Assembly: GCA_045652425.1 (NCBI GenBank)
Contig: JAZRUG010000017.1
Location: forward strand, 48,707 to 112,706
Origin: RGIG1995 sp045652425
Lineage (GTDB): Bacteria > Bacillota > Clostridia > Oscillospirales > CAG-272
Reading direction: 5' to 3'
DNA: 64,000 bases
Positions 44,245 through 52,316 of this stretch are shown in pieces. The notes under the pieces are model-generated. The model made no database searches. It was not told where the DNA came from and saw only the letters and a program-made list of their open reading frames with translations. Numbering within the stretch: the first letter of the stretch is position 1; each line of letters begins with the position of its first letter. A program made the translations under genes and the position numbers.

Positions 44245-45088
44245 ATTTGCGCACAGAAGAGGAAAACTCGTTCCGCTTCCCAGCGATGCCCTTGTTCCCG
44301 AAAGAGATATAAACAGTTCGCCAATTCTTGAAGCGAGACACCTCGGTATTGAATTCGGTGGCTTGAAAGCCGTTGACGATTTTAATCTTACTATAGGCAG
44401 AACGGAAATAGCGGGCCTTATCGGTCCTAACGGCGCGGGTAAAACCACAGTATTTAACTTGCTTACAAAGGTTTATCAGCCTACAAAGGGTACCGTACTT
44501 ATTGACGGTATAGATACTCACGGAATGAACACCGTTCAGGTTAGTAAAATTGGTGTTGCAAGAACATTCCAGAACATCAGACTTTTCTCAAACCTTACGG
44601 TTGAAGAAAACGTAAAGCTCGGTATGCACAACCAAATAAAATATGGTATGTTCAGCGGAATTTTACGCGCTCCTAACTATTGGAAAGAAGAAAAAAGGGC
44701 GCATGAAAAGGCTATGGAGCTTCTCCATATTTTTGAGATGGAAGACCTTGCGAATCATAAAGCTGGTTCATTGCCTTACGGTGCGCAGAGAAGACTTGAG
44801 ATAGTGAGAGCATTGGGAACTAATCCCGGACTTTTGCTTCTTGACGAGCCTGCGGCAGGTATGAACCCCTCGGAAACTGCAGAGCTTATGGAAAATATAC
44901 TTAAAATTCGCGATACCTTTAAGATTGCAATTATGCTTATCGAGCACGATATGAATCTTGTAATGGGTATATGCGAGGGGATATGCGTACTTAACTTCGG
45001 TAAGGTTATTGCGAAGGGCAGTCCCGAGGATATTCAGTCCAACCCCGTTGTTATCGAGGCGTACCTCGGTAAGAAGAAGGAGGGTTAA
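44237..45088 (+). CDS. livG: Branched-chain amino acid ABC transporter ATPase LivG
   Basis: A 283-residue ATPase with an N-terminal extension of about 30 residues (MDRFAHRRGKLVPLPSDALV) before the usual start. Walker A is GPNGAGKTT, Q-loop FQNIRLF, the signature region is LPYGAQRRLEI, Walker B LLLLDEPAAGMN and switch IEHDMNLVM. The LPYG signature is typical of LivG. Its start lies inside livM, so translation is coupled. Confidence 0.93.
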   Translation: MDRFAHRRGKLVPLPSDALVPERDINSSPILEARHLGIEFGGLKAVDDFNLTIGRTEIAGLIGPNGAGKTTVFNLLTKVYQPTKGTVLIDGIDTHGMNTVQVSKIGVARTFQNIRLFSNLTVEENVKLGMHNQIKYGMFSGILRAPNYWKEEKRAHEKAMELLHIFEMEDLANHKAGSLPYGAQRRLEIVRALGTNPGLLLLDEPAAGMNPSETAELMENILKIRDTFKIAIMLIEHDMNLVMGICEGICVLNFGKVIAKGSPEDIQSNPVVIEAYLGKKKEG

Positions 45089-45091
45089 AAA

Positions 45092-45802
45092 ATGTCACAG
45101 ATTCTTAAAGTTGATAATATAAACGTATATTACGGCGCGATACATGCGATAAAGGGCGTATCTCTCGAAGTAAACGAGGGCGAAATAGTAACTCTTATCG
45201 GTGCTAACGGTGCGGGAAAATCTACGACGCTTAAAGCGATTTCGAACCTTTTGCATCCCAAGACGGGAAGTATCGAGTTTTTCGGCGAAAAACTTGCTCA
45301 CATTCCCCCTCATAAGATTGTTGAAAAAGGTCTTGCGCACGTTCCTGAAGGCAGAAGAATATTTTTGCAGATGACCGTTCAGGAGAATCTTGAAATGGGC
45401 GCATATACACAGGGCGGAAAGACGTTTGATGAAGATATTGAAGGTGTATATAAACAGTTCCCTCGACTTCTCGAAAGAAGAAAGCAGATTGCGGGTACGT
45501 TATCCGGCGGAGAACAGCAGATGCTTGCTATGGGAAGAGCGTTGATGAGCAGACCGAAACTTCTTATGCTTGATGAGCCGTCAATGGGACTTGCTCCTAT
45601 TCTTGTTGAACAGATATTTGATATTATAAAAGAGCTTCACAAAAACGGAACAACGATACTTCTTGTTGAACAGAATGCACAGATGGCACTTTCTGTAGCA
45701 GACAGAGCGTACGTTATGGAAACCGGAAGAATAACACTTTCCGGCACGGGTGAAGAACTTGCACAGAGTGACTCTGTAAGAAAAGCCTACCTCGGCGGCT
45801 AA
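45092..45802 (+). CDS. livF: Branched-chain amino acid ABC transporter ATPase LivF
   Basis: A 236-residue ATPase: Walker A GANGAGKST, HVPEGRRIFLQMTVQENLEMGA, signature LSGGEQQML, Walker B LLMLDEPSMGLAP and LVEQNAQMA, the LivF form. It ends the operon and is followed by a strong terminator. Confidence 0.94.
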   Translation: MSQILKVDNINVYYGAIHAIKGVSLEVNEGEIVTLIGANGAGKSTTLKAISNLLHPKTGSIEFFGEKLAHIPPHKIVEKGLAHVPEGRRIFLQMTVQENLEMGAYTQGGKTFDEDIEGVYKQFPRLLERRKQIAGTLSGGEQQMLAMGRALMSRPKLLMLDEPSMGLAPILVEQIFDIIKELHKNGTTILLVEQNAQMALSVADRAYVMETGRITLSGTGEELAQSDSVRKAYLGG

Positions 45803-45814
45803 TAGAAAAAACTA

Positions 45815-45853
45815 AAAGAGCCAATACTGATTTTTTCAGCGTTGGCTCTTTTT
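45815..45853 (+). terminator. Terminator of the liv operon
   Basis: AAAGAGCCAA and CTGA pair with TCAG and TTGGCTCTTT, followed by TTTT. Confidence 0.85.
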
Positions 45854-45895
45854 GAATACAACCGAGAGGATATGGGCTTCGATCACATCTCCTCT

Positions 45896-46066
45896 TCAAT
45901 TATACTCCAATTTACGCAATTGTTCTTTTTTTAATTTTTTCAATTGAGTTTCTTCTATGCTAACATAAATGCACTCACTGCATCTTCCTTGATAATCCAA
46001 AGAAATTTCACTTAAAATACATTTTTCTTTTTTGTTGTAAATACAAAGAACATTTTCACAAATCAT
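45896..46066 (-). CDS. Small cysteine-rich protein (56 aa)
   Basis: A short gene with a strong TGGGAGGGAG site. The product starts MICENVLCIYNKKEKC and contains SLDYQGRCSECIYVSI, giving the pattern C-x4-C-x7-C and then C-x2-C, fit for a zinc or other metal site. Very similar small proteins are common in Clostridia, with no known function. It is divergent from the XRE gene at 46185; the gap between them holds two operator-like repeats, so the XRE protein may control both. Confidence 0.7.
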   Translation of the reverse strand: MICENVLCIYNKKEKCILSEISLDYQGRCSECIYVSIEETQLKKLKKEQLRKLEYN

Positions 46067-46115
46067 TTATCTCCCTCCCAGATTCATTATATCAAGAAAC
46101 AAACCGATTATCAAG

Positions 46116-46171
46116 TACTCGTAGTATTATTTTTCTTTATTCACCTATACTGATATCAAGTATTTGAAGTA
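46116..46171. promoter_or_regulatory. Paired operator-like repeats between the Cys-rich gene and the XRE gene
   Basis: TATCAAGTACTCGTAGTA (ending 46126) and TATCAAGTATTTGAAGTA (ending 46171) are 45 bases apart. Each holds a TA(C/T)T-N3-AGTA dyad, the type of half-site pair bound by small XRE dimers. The second copy lies just before the ribosome site of the XRE gene. Confidence 0.55.
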
Positions 46172-46184
46172 TAGGAGTAAGCAA

Positions 46185-46424
46185 ATGAAACTTAATGAAG
46201 CTGTTTCTAAAAGAATAAAAGAACTATGCAAAGAAAAGGGTTATACACAATATGCGCTTTCAATGAAAAGCGGTGTGCCTCAATCAACGCTAAGCACAAT
46301 ATTGAACTGCAATTTTGACAGTATGAAAATCAGAATAATATATGAAGTATGCGAAGGTCTTGAAATATCTGTTAAAGATTTTTTTGATTCGCCTTTGTTT
46401 GAAAGAGATAATCTTATAGATTAA
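46185..46424 (+). CDS. XRE-family HTH regulator (79 aa)
   Basis: A 79-residue protein from the ATG at 46185 (MKLNEAVSKR), behind ATAGGAGTAAG. The HTH is GYTQYALSMKSGVPQSTLSTILN; the tail VCEGLEISVKDFFDSPLF is the usual oligomerisation end of short XRE proteins. It probably binds the two dyads upstream and represses itself and the divergent small gene. The following reductase gene has its own promoter. Confidence 0.85.
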   Translation: MKLNEAVSKRIKELCKEKGYTQYALSMKSGVPQSTLSTILNCNFDSMKIRIIYEVCEGLEISVKDFFDSPLFERDNLID

Positions 46425-46459
46425 TTATTGTTTGTATATCTCTAAAACATAATTTTGTC

Positions 46460-46488
46460 TTGAAAAAGTATGTTATTTGTGCTAAAAT
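46460..46488 (+). promoter_or_regulatory. Promoter of the aldo/keto reductase gene
   Basis: TTGAAA (46460-46465), 17 bases, TAAAAT (46483-46488), 30 bases before the ATG. Confidence 0.7.
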
Positions 46489-46517
46489 AATTATATCAAA
46501 CATATAGAGGTGGTTAT

Positions 46518-47645
46518 ATGTACTATAATAAATTTAAAGATATGCAAATATCTGCACTCGGTCTCGGTTGTATGAGATTTCCGACACTCGAGGATAAGAC
46601 TGTTGATATTAAAAAGACTGCTGAAATAGTCGATTACGCTATAAAGAATGGACTAAATTACTTTGATACCGCTTGGGGATACCATGACGGACAATCTGAA
46701 TCTGTTATGGGAGAAATACTGTCTAACTACCCTCGTAACAGCTACTTTTTGGCTTCAAAATTTCCCGGATATGATTTGGCTCACTTTGGTAGACAAGCTG
46801 AAATTTTTGAACAGCAGCTCGTTAAATGCAAAACTGACTATTTTGACTTTTACCTTTTCCACGCTTTGACAGAGGGAAATATCAACGAATATTTAGACGA
46901 TGAAAAATACGGCGTTTACACCTATCTTACCGAGCAAAAGAAAAAAGGCAAAATCAAACATTTAGGTTTGTCCTGCCACTGCTCTCTTGAAACTCTCAAA
47001 AAATTCTTTGAAGCCTACGGAGATGTTATAGAATTCTGCCAAATTCAGTTGAATTGGCTCGACTGGGAATACCAAGATGCAAAAGCTAAAGTCGACTATC
47101 TCAACTCAATCAACATTCCCGTATGGGTAATGGAACCGGTACGCGGCGGTAGACTTTTCAACCTTGCTCCCATATTCGCCGACGTTCTAAAAAAGGCAAT
47201 TCCCGAAAGAACAACTGCTGAATGGGCGTTCAGATACATACAGTCGATAAATGGAGTATGCGTTACTCTGTCGGGTATGTCAAGCCTTGAACAGTTAAAA
47301 GAAAACATCGCCATCTTTAATGAAAAAAAACCTTTGACAAATACAGAAATTGAACTTCTTTATTCTCTCGGCAGAAAAATGACCGAAAAAAATCCACTCC
47401 CCTGCACTGCATGTAAATATTGCACCGCATACTGTCCGAAAGAACTCGACATTCCTTATCTTATCGAACTTTATAATAACTACAAATTCACTACCGGCGG
47501 ATATATTGCGCCCAAGGAAACGGCACTACTCGACAGAGACAAAAAACCTTCCGCTTGTATCGGCTGCAAAGCTTGTGAAGCCGTTTGCCCTCAAGGAATA
47601 AAAATCAGCGAAATGATGGCAAACTTTACAAGCAGACTTAAATAA
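46518..47645 (+). CDS. Aldo/keto reductase with C-terminal double 4Fe-4S ferredoxin domain
   Basis: A 375-residue protein. The barrel has GLGCMRFP at the start and NYFDTAWGYHDGQSESVMGE with the catalytic Asp and Tyr; the lysine is in FLASKFP and the histidine in FYLFHAL. The C-terminal 95 residues hold CTACKYCTAYCP and CIGCKACEAVCP, each able to bind a 4Fe-4S cluster. This iron-sulfur AKR group is frequent in anaerobes and may use ferredoxin electrons as well as NAD(P)H. Substrate unknown. AGAGGTGG site before the ATG. Confidence 0.92.
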   Translation: MYYNKFKDMQISALGLGCMRFPTLEDKTVDIKKTAEIVDYAIKNGLNYFDTAWGYHDGQSESVMGEILSNYPRNSYFLASKFPGYDLAHFGRQAEIFEQQLVKCKTDYFDFYLFHALTEGNINEYLDDEKYGVYTYLTEQKKKGKIKHLGLSCHCSLETLKKFFEAYGDVIEFCQIQLNWLDWEYQDAKAKVDYLNSINIPVWVMEPVRGGRLFNLAPIFADVLKKAIPERTTAEWAFRYIQSINGVCVTLSGMSSLEQLKENIAIFNEKKPLTNTEIELLYSLGRKMTEKNPLPCTACKYCTAYCPKELDIPYLIELYNNYKFTTGGYIAPKETALLDRDKKPSACIGCKACEAVCPQGIKISEMMANFTSRLK

Positions 47646-47651
47646 AAATTA

Positions 47652-47682
47652 TATGGGATACGGGCAAAGCCCGTATCCCATA
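47652..47682. terminator. Bidirectional terminator between the reductase gene and iadA
   Basis: TATGGGATACGGGC pairs fully with GCCCGTATCCCATA (loop AAA) and is followed by ATTTTTT. Confidence 0.85.
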
Positions 47683-47687
47683 ATTTT

Positions 47688-48827
47688 TTACATATCTTCA
47701 AAATTAACTTTTACCTGTACTTTCTTTTTGTCTACCATACATTTGCCTTTTGCAAAAACGGTATCCGGCATAAGCTCTTCGTCAAGAAGTACTATATCTG
47801 CATCACTTCCCGACAATAAAACACCTTTTTTTGGATAAAGTCCTAAAGATTTTGCCGCATTTTCTGTGGCAGGTTTTATGGCTTTTTCAAGAGGGCATCC
47901 GCATTTTTTAACCATCATGGCTATAGTCTCGGATAATGCCGAAATTTTCGCCGCACCAATGCCTATCATTTCTTTCTTTTCATTCCATATAGGTAAACTG
48001 CCGTTACTGTCTGTACTCATAGTAACAAGCCCCTCGGGAGCTTCTTCTATTCCTTTTATTATCATACGGCAATTGTCTTCCATATCGTTTGGAAAACAAG
48101 TAAAATCGATATAACCTCCCATATTTGCAAATTTAATCGCATCATCATAACAGAAATTTACGTGCGAAGGTCTGAACACCGATATGGGTATATCCGTTTC
48201 TTCCAATATATCAAACAAAAGGCTGTATTTTATCTTACCCTTTCCGGTATGCATATGAACTATACCGGCTTTTCCCCCGAGCATTCCTGCAACGCGTACG
48301 TCAGATGCAAGTTTTATCAAACCCTCTTTGGATATATTGGGGGAACGATGGTCTGTTATCGCTAATTTTACACCGATAACTTCGTTTATAAAAACAATAT
48401 CGTTCATAACATCCCCCGTCAACGTCGGCGATGGATAGTTATAGTTTCCGGTAAGGCAAAACGCCGTCATACCAAACTCATTTAATGCCTTTGTCTTTGC
48501 AACAAGATTTGCAACGCTTCTCGTTGTACCGTCCGTACCCAAAAGCCCTACGAGAGTTGTAACCCCCGCCTTAATGGGCGCACTTAACTTTATGGGCGGA
48601 ACTTGCGTTATAAAGCTGCCTTCACCGCCCCCGCCTGTTACGTGCACATGGGAATCTATGAGACCGGGGATAGCATATCTACCCTCTCCGTCAAATATAA
48701 CGAGTTCGGAATACTCACAGCTTATCTTATCGTCAATTTTTTCGATGACGGAATCGGCAACGAGTATTTCGCTTGTTTTCCACTCGCTGTCTCTATATGT
48801 TTTTACGTTTTTTATCAGAGTAATCAT
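47688..48827 (-). CDS. iadA: Isoaspartyl dipeptidase (beta-aspartyl peptidase)
   Basis: A 379-residue amidohydrolase. IPGLIDSHVHVTGGGGEG supplies the first metal histidines, GVKLAITDHRS the bridging (carboxylated) lysine, IVHMHTGKG and SHVN further histidines, and STDSNGSLP the catalytic aspartate. These match IadA, which cleaves L-isoaspartyl dipeptides from damaged proteins and asparagine-rich peptides. No signal peptide. It starts 18 bases after the HEPN-like gene stop and may share its transcript. It complements the M20, D-aminoacylase and liv genes in amino acid salvage. Confidence 0.92.
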   Translation of the reverse strand: MITLIKNVKTYRDSEWKTSEILVADSVIEKIDDKISCEYSELVIFDGEGRYAIPGLIDSHVHVTGGGGEGSFITQVPPIKLSAPIKAGVTTLVGLLGTDGTTRSVANLVAKTKALNEFGMTAFCLTGNYNYPSPTLTGDVMNDIVFINEVIGVKLAITDHRSPNISKEGLIKLASDVRVAGMLGGKAGIVHMHTGKGKIKYSLLFDILEETDIPISVFRPSHVNFCYDDAIKFANMGGYIDFTCFPNDMEDNCRMIIKGIEEAPEGLVTMSTDSNGSLPIWNEKKEMIGIGAAKISALSETIAMMVKKCGCPLEKAIKPATENAAKSLGLYPKKGVLLSGSDADIVLLDEELMPDTVFAKGKCMVDKKKVQVKVNFEDM

Positions 48828-48845
48828 TATCTATCTCCGCAAATA

Positions 48846-49331
48846 TCAGAATTTTGTATTTATCCAAATAATAAAAGCAATAGCCAAAATCGCTATGACT
48901 ATCAAAAGCAGGGTACGCATATCTTCGCTGAGGACACTCTTTTTCTTCTTGCGTCTTTTTTTCTTTTTGGTTACTACAATGGGCTTTTTAGCAGTGCTAT
49001 GTACGTTTGACTGCTTGAATAACAACGCAAGCGGATCTTTTCTTTTCACTATACGGTCATAAAACATCTGTATCCAGGTAATATCATACTGAACGCATAT
49101 ATCTCTGTGAAATTCTCCCGGCGTATGCGCAAGATTGTTTCTTATATGTCGATATTGCTTAAGCATTTTGAGGTCAGATTCCCAGTCGGGTATGTTACAT
49201 CTTTTTCTGTATGCCGTAGACTCCATCGAATCAATATACTGCGTTACCCCTGCGTTCGAATTAAACATCTGTCTGCACAAATCGTCAAGCTTTGTATATT
49301 CATCAAAAAAGGCTCGATTGTAATTCTTCAT
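48846..49331 (-). CDS. HEPN-like protein with C-terminal membrane anchor (161 aa)
   Basis: A 161-residue protein. Residues 1-85 are helical and contain QYRHIRNNLAHTPGEF, an R-x-N-x-x-A-H pattern like the catalytic motif of HEPN RNases, after LDDLCRQMFNSNAGVTQYIDSM. A very basic stretch (KKKKRRKKKK, about 123-132) and one membrane helix (LLLIVIAILAIAFIIWI) end the protein, leaving the N-terminal domain in the cytoplasm. I do not know a function for the family. Basic residues next to the membrane may bind nucleic acid or lipid head groups. Confidence 0.65.
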   Translation of the reverse strand: MKNYNRAFFDEYTKLDDLCRQMFNSNAGVTQYIDSMESTAYRKRCNIPDWESDLKMLKQYRHIRNNLAHTPGEFHRDICVQYDITWIQMFYDRIVKRKDPLALLFKQSNVHSTAKKPIVVTKKKKRRKKKKSVLSEDMRTLLLIVIAILAIAFIIWINTKF

Positions 49332-49378
49332 TGTATTCCCCTTTTGTATTATTTTTTATACAAGAAACGCCAATGTCT

Positions 49379-50326
49379 TTACCAAGTATTTTTTATTCTT
49401 TCAATTACTTCTATAGCTTTTACCGAAATATACTCTGTTACCACGGGACTGTTAATAAGTCCCTTTTCCATACATTCATACACGTGCTTCGCTTCGTATA
49501 TAAGCTCGTATTTACACGGTACTTCTATTGTTTCGGCTTCTTTGTCACCGCGGAATACTACCGCCCTACGTGCTTTCCAATATTCAGGAAGCTCTATTCT
49601 GCCATTTGAACCGTATATCTTTGCACAATTATCAAGTACCGCAGTCGTGCTGTTTTTTATTGAAAACAATACGCCACTTTCCGTCTCGCCCGACAGTATA
49701 TACTGATGCTCGGCATATCCTTTGTTTTTACCGCACGTTCCGTGTATATTCTTTATATCACCGAAGAGCCATAATATAAGCTGAATAGCATATACCCCAC
49801 TTGAGAGCAACGTTCCGCCGCCAAGTTTGTCATCAAAAAGCCAGTTATTATATCCGGCAGAAAAACTGTGGCTGAATTCAATCATTTGTACATCGCCTAT
49901 TTTTTTGTCTTTTATAAATTTGGCGCTTTCCAAAATCACCGGCAGAAAAAGCATTTTCTGCGCTTCCATAAAAAACAAATTCTTTCTTCGCGCTATTTCA
50001 AACAGCTCTTTCGTATGCTCGGAAGTCGTCGTACACGGCTTTTCGCATATAACGTTTTTGCCGCACTCCAGTGCTTGTTTCGCCATAGAATAATGCTCGG
50101 AATTGACCGATGATATGTAAACTATATTTATATCATTATCCGCCAAAAGCTCGGTATGACTGCCATACGCTCTTTCTATACCCCATTCAATAGCCTTCTG
50201 ACGCGCCTTCTCCTCCGTTCGTGAAGATATTGCAACTATCTCTCCGGCTCCCGCCTCACGAACAGCAGAAATAAACCTTGGCGCAATCGACGACACGCTC
50301 ATTATTCCGTATTTCAGCTTTTCCAC
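49379..50326 (-). CDS. Gfo/Idh/MocA-family oxidoreductase
   Basis: A 315-residue enzyme starting at the GTG at 50326 (VEKLKYGIM), with AGGAGTG upstream. The Rossmann part ends with INIVYISSVNSEHYSMAKQALECGKNVICEKP, including the conserved EKP lysine; the C-terminal domain has GGGTLLSSGVYAIQLI with the usual active-site region. Members oxidise or reduce sugars and related polyols with NAD(P). Substrate unknown. It is downstream of the tRNA-Ser gene on the same strand, with a terminator between. Confidence 0.87.
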   Translation of the reverse strand: MEKLKYGIMSVSSIAPRFISAVREAGAGEIVAISSRTEEKARQKAIEWGIERAYGSHTELLADNDINIVYISSVNSEHYSMAKQALECGKNVICEKPCTTTSEHTKELFEIARRKNLFFMEAQKMLFLPVILESAKFIKDKKIGDVQMIEFSHSFSAGYNNWLFDDKLGGGTLLSSGVYAIQLILWLFGDIKNIHGTCGKNKGYAEHQYILSGETESGVLFSIKNSTTAVLDNCAKIYGSNGRIELPEYWKARRAVVFRGDKEAETIEVPCKYELIYEAKHVYECMEKGLINSPVVTEYISVKAIEVIERIKNTW

Positions 50327-50381
50327 GGTTATCACTCCTGTCTGCACAATCTAACACCATCAATATTATGGATTATAACCA

Positions 50382-50413
50382 AAAACCGCAAAGTCCTATT
50401 ACTTTGCGGTTTT
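50382..50413 (-). terminator. Terminator of the tRNA-Ser gene
   Basis: AAAACCGCAAAGT pairs with ACTTTGCGGTTTT and is followed by a T-rich stretch on the minus strand. Confidence 0.75.
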
Positions 50414-50437
50414 CGTTTTTGCGGCAAAAACCGCATT

Positions 50438-50527
50438 TGGCGCAGAGAGAGGGATTCGAACCCTCGTGTGCTTTTGGCACAAACTGATTTCGAGTCAGCC
50501 CCGTTATGACCACTTCGATATCTCTGC
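50438..50527 (-). tRNA. tRNA-Ser (anticodon CGA), CCA encoded
   Basis: A 90-base class II tRNA on the minus strand. GCAGAGA pairs with TCTCTGC, discriminator G and CCA follow. The anticodon stem GCTGA/TCAGT (one G.U pair) holds loop CTCGAAA (anticodon CGA); a long variable arm (TTGTGCCAAAAGCACA-like) and T-arm GAGGGTTCGAATCCCTC are complete. Confidence 0.95.
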
Positions 50528-50939
50528 GTATATGTTATATATTGCTTTCGTTTTAAAAAATTGTTTTTTATCGAACGGGGAGCCCCGTTATGTCCTGTTG
50601 CGGTAACCCGAAATTTTCGCTCGCTGTTCGCTTCGCAAAATTTCGACCGCTGCCACTCCTTGCGCCTCGCTTCATCTGCCACCGGCAGCGCTCGGCACCG
50701 TCCCCACTTCGATATCTCTGCGTATATAATTTTCTATAACATATAAATTATATCACAATTATTAATATTTTGCAATACCATTTACAAAAAAATACAGTTA
50801 ACACCACTTCATATCAGCGGCTTAACTTTTACAACACTAACAATTAATATCCTTTCTATTGCTTTTTTTGTAATTTGGTGATACAATACCTTTGATTGTA
50901 CTTTACGTTAAATATCAGATTATAAAAAAGGACCTATCT
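50528..50939. other. Gap with a disrupted second copy of the tRNA-Ser 5' part
   Basis: AGCCCCGTTATG at 50581-50592 and CACTTCGATATCTCTGCG at 50705-50722 repeat adjacent parts of the tRNA-Ser gene (D-loop to 5' end), but about 112 GC-rich bases lie between them. The insert contains a CGAAATTTT..AAAATTTCG inverted repeat (about 50610-50645). From 50740 to 50939 the sequence is AT-rich and contains the leader of trkA. No credible protein gene is present. Confidence 0.65.
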
Positions 50940-52298
50940 ATGAATATTATCATTTCCGGATGCGGTAAAATCGGATCCACTATAATCGCAAGCCTCGTCG
51001 CCGAGGGACATAACATCGTCGCTATCGACAACAATCCCGCCGTTATAACAGAACTTACAAATGTCTATGACGTTATGGGTATTTGCGGAAACGGTGTTGA
51101 TAGCGATATTCTCGATGAAGCAGGTGTTTCCAAAGCTGATCTCTTTGTCGCTGTTGCAGGTTCGGACGAGCTCAATATGTTAAGCTGCTTTCTTGCTCGA
51201 AAACTTGGAGCCAAACATACTGTCGCTCGTATCAGAAATCCCGAATATAACGACAAAAGCCTTGGTATTATGAAGCAACACCTTCAGCTTTCTATGACTA
51301 TTAACCCTGAAAGACTTGCTGCTCACGAACTATTCAACATTTTGAAATTCCCATCTGCCGTCAAAATTGAATCTTTTTCTCGCAGATATCTCGAAATAAT
51401 TGAAATCAAGCTAAAAGACAAATCACTCCTCGACGGCGTTAAACTTATTGATATCCGTTCTAAATTCAATGCAAAAGTGCTTGTTTGTTGTATTCAGCGA
51501 GATGAAGAAGTGTTTATCCCTAACGGTAATTTTACTCTTCGCAGCGGAGATAGAATCGGTATAACAGCTACTCACGCAGAACTTCAAAAATTCTTTAAAG
51601 CATTAGGACAAATGCAAAAACAAGCAAAAGACGTTATGCTTCTCGGTGGCGGTCGAGTATCCTACTATCTTGCAGAAATGCTAACGAACATTGGTACGTC
51701 AGTAAAAATCATTGAACAAGACGAAAAAACCTGTGAATTGTTAAGTGAACTTGTTCCAAAAGCAACAGTATTACACGGAGACGGTGCACAACAGGAATTG
51801 TTGGTAGAAGAAGGACTAACCACTACCGACGCGTTTGTTTCTTTGACAGGAATGGACGAGGAAAATATACTAATTTCTATCTTTGCCCAGTCACAAAACG
51901 TTCCCAAAGTTATTGCAAAGGTCAATCGCGATGAACTTGCATATATGGCTGATAAGTTGGGAGTCGATTCCCTCGTATCTCCCAAAAAACTTGTTTCTGA
52001 CCTTATTATCACTTATGCTCGTGCGCTCCAAAACTCAATGGGAAGTAACGTCGAAACCCTTTACAAGCTTATGGACGATAAGGCTGAAGCCCTTGAGTTT
52101 AATACAAAAGAAGATGCAAAGATTACAGGAATTCCCCTTAAAGAACTCAAACTCAAGAAAAATATTCTTATCGGCGGTATAATACGCGATAGAAAAACCA
52201 TTATCCCCGGCGGTAACGATATGATACTTAACGGAGACAAGGTCGTTGTAATCGCATCAAACCACAGATTACAAGACCTTTCGGATATTCTCGAATAA
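50940..52298 (+). CDS. trkA: Trk potassium uptake regulatory subunit TrkA
   Basis: A 452-residue peripheral protein starting at MNIIISGCGKIGS (ATG 50940, site AAAAAGGACC). It has two copies of the RCK layout: NAD-binding halves beginning IIISGCGKIGSTI and VMLLGGGRVSYYL, each followed by a TrkA-C domain (IKLKDKSLLDGVKL and ITGIPLKELKLKKN). It gates TrkH in response to NAD(H) or ATP. trkH follows after 18 bases. Confidence 0.93.
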   Translation: MNIIISGCGKIGSTIIASLVAEGHNIVAIDNNPAVITELTNVYDVMGICGNGVDSDILDEAGVSKADLFVAVAGSDELNMLSCFLARKLGAKHTVARIRNPEYNDKSLGIMKQHLQLSMTINPERLAAHELFNILKFPSAVKIESFSRRYLEIIEIKLKDKSLLDGVKLIDIRSKFNAKVLVCCIQRDEEVFIPNGNFTLRSGDRIGITATHAELQKFFKALGQMQKQAKDVMLLGGGRVSYYLAEMLTNIGTSVKIIEQDEKTCELLSELVPKATVLHGDGAQQELLVEEGLTTTDAFVSLTGMDEENILISIFAQSQNVPKVIAKVNRDELAYMADKLGVDSLVSPKKLVSDLIITYARALQNSMGSNVETLYKLMDDKAEALEFNTKEDAKITGIPLKELKLKKNILIGGIIRDRKTIIPGGNDMILNGDKVVVIASNHRLQDLSDILE

Positions 52299-52316
52299 TA
52301 GAACACAGGTATATAT

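Noticed and set aside
50332..50682. Minus-strand frame of 116 residues across the tRNA-Ser
   Set aside because: Its middle is the translated tRNA gene (RSGHNGADSKS.., a familiar artefact), so it is not a protein gene.
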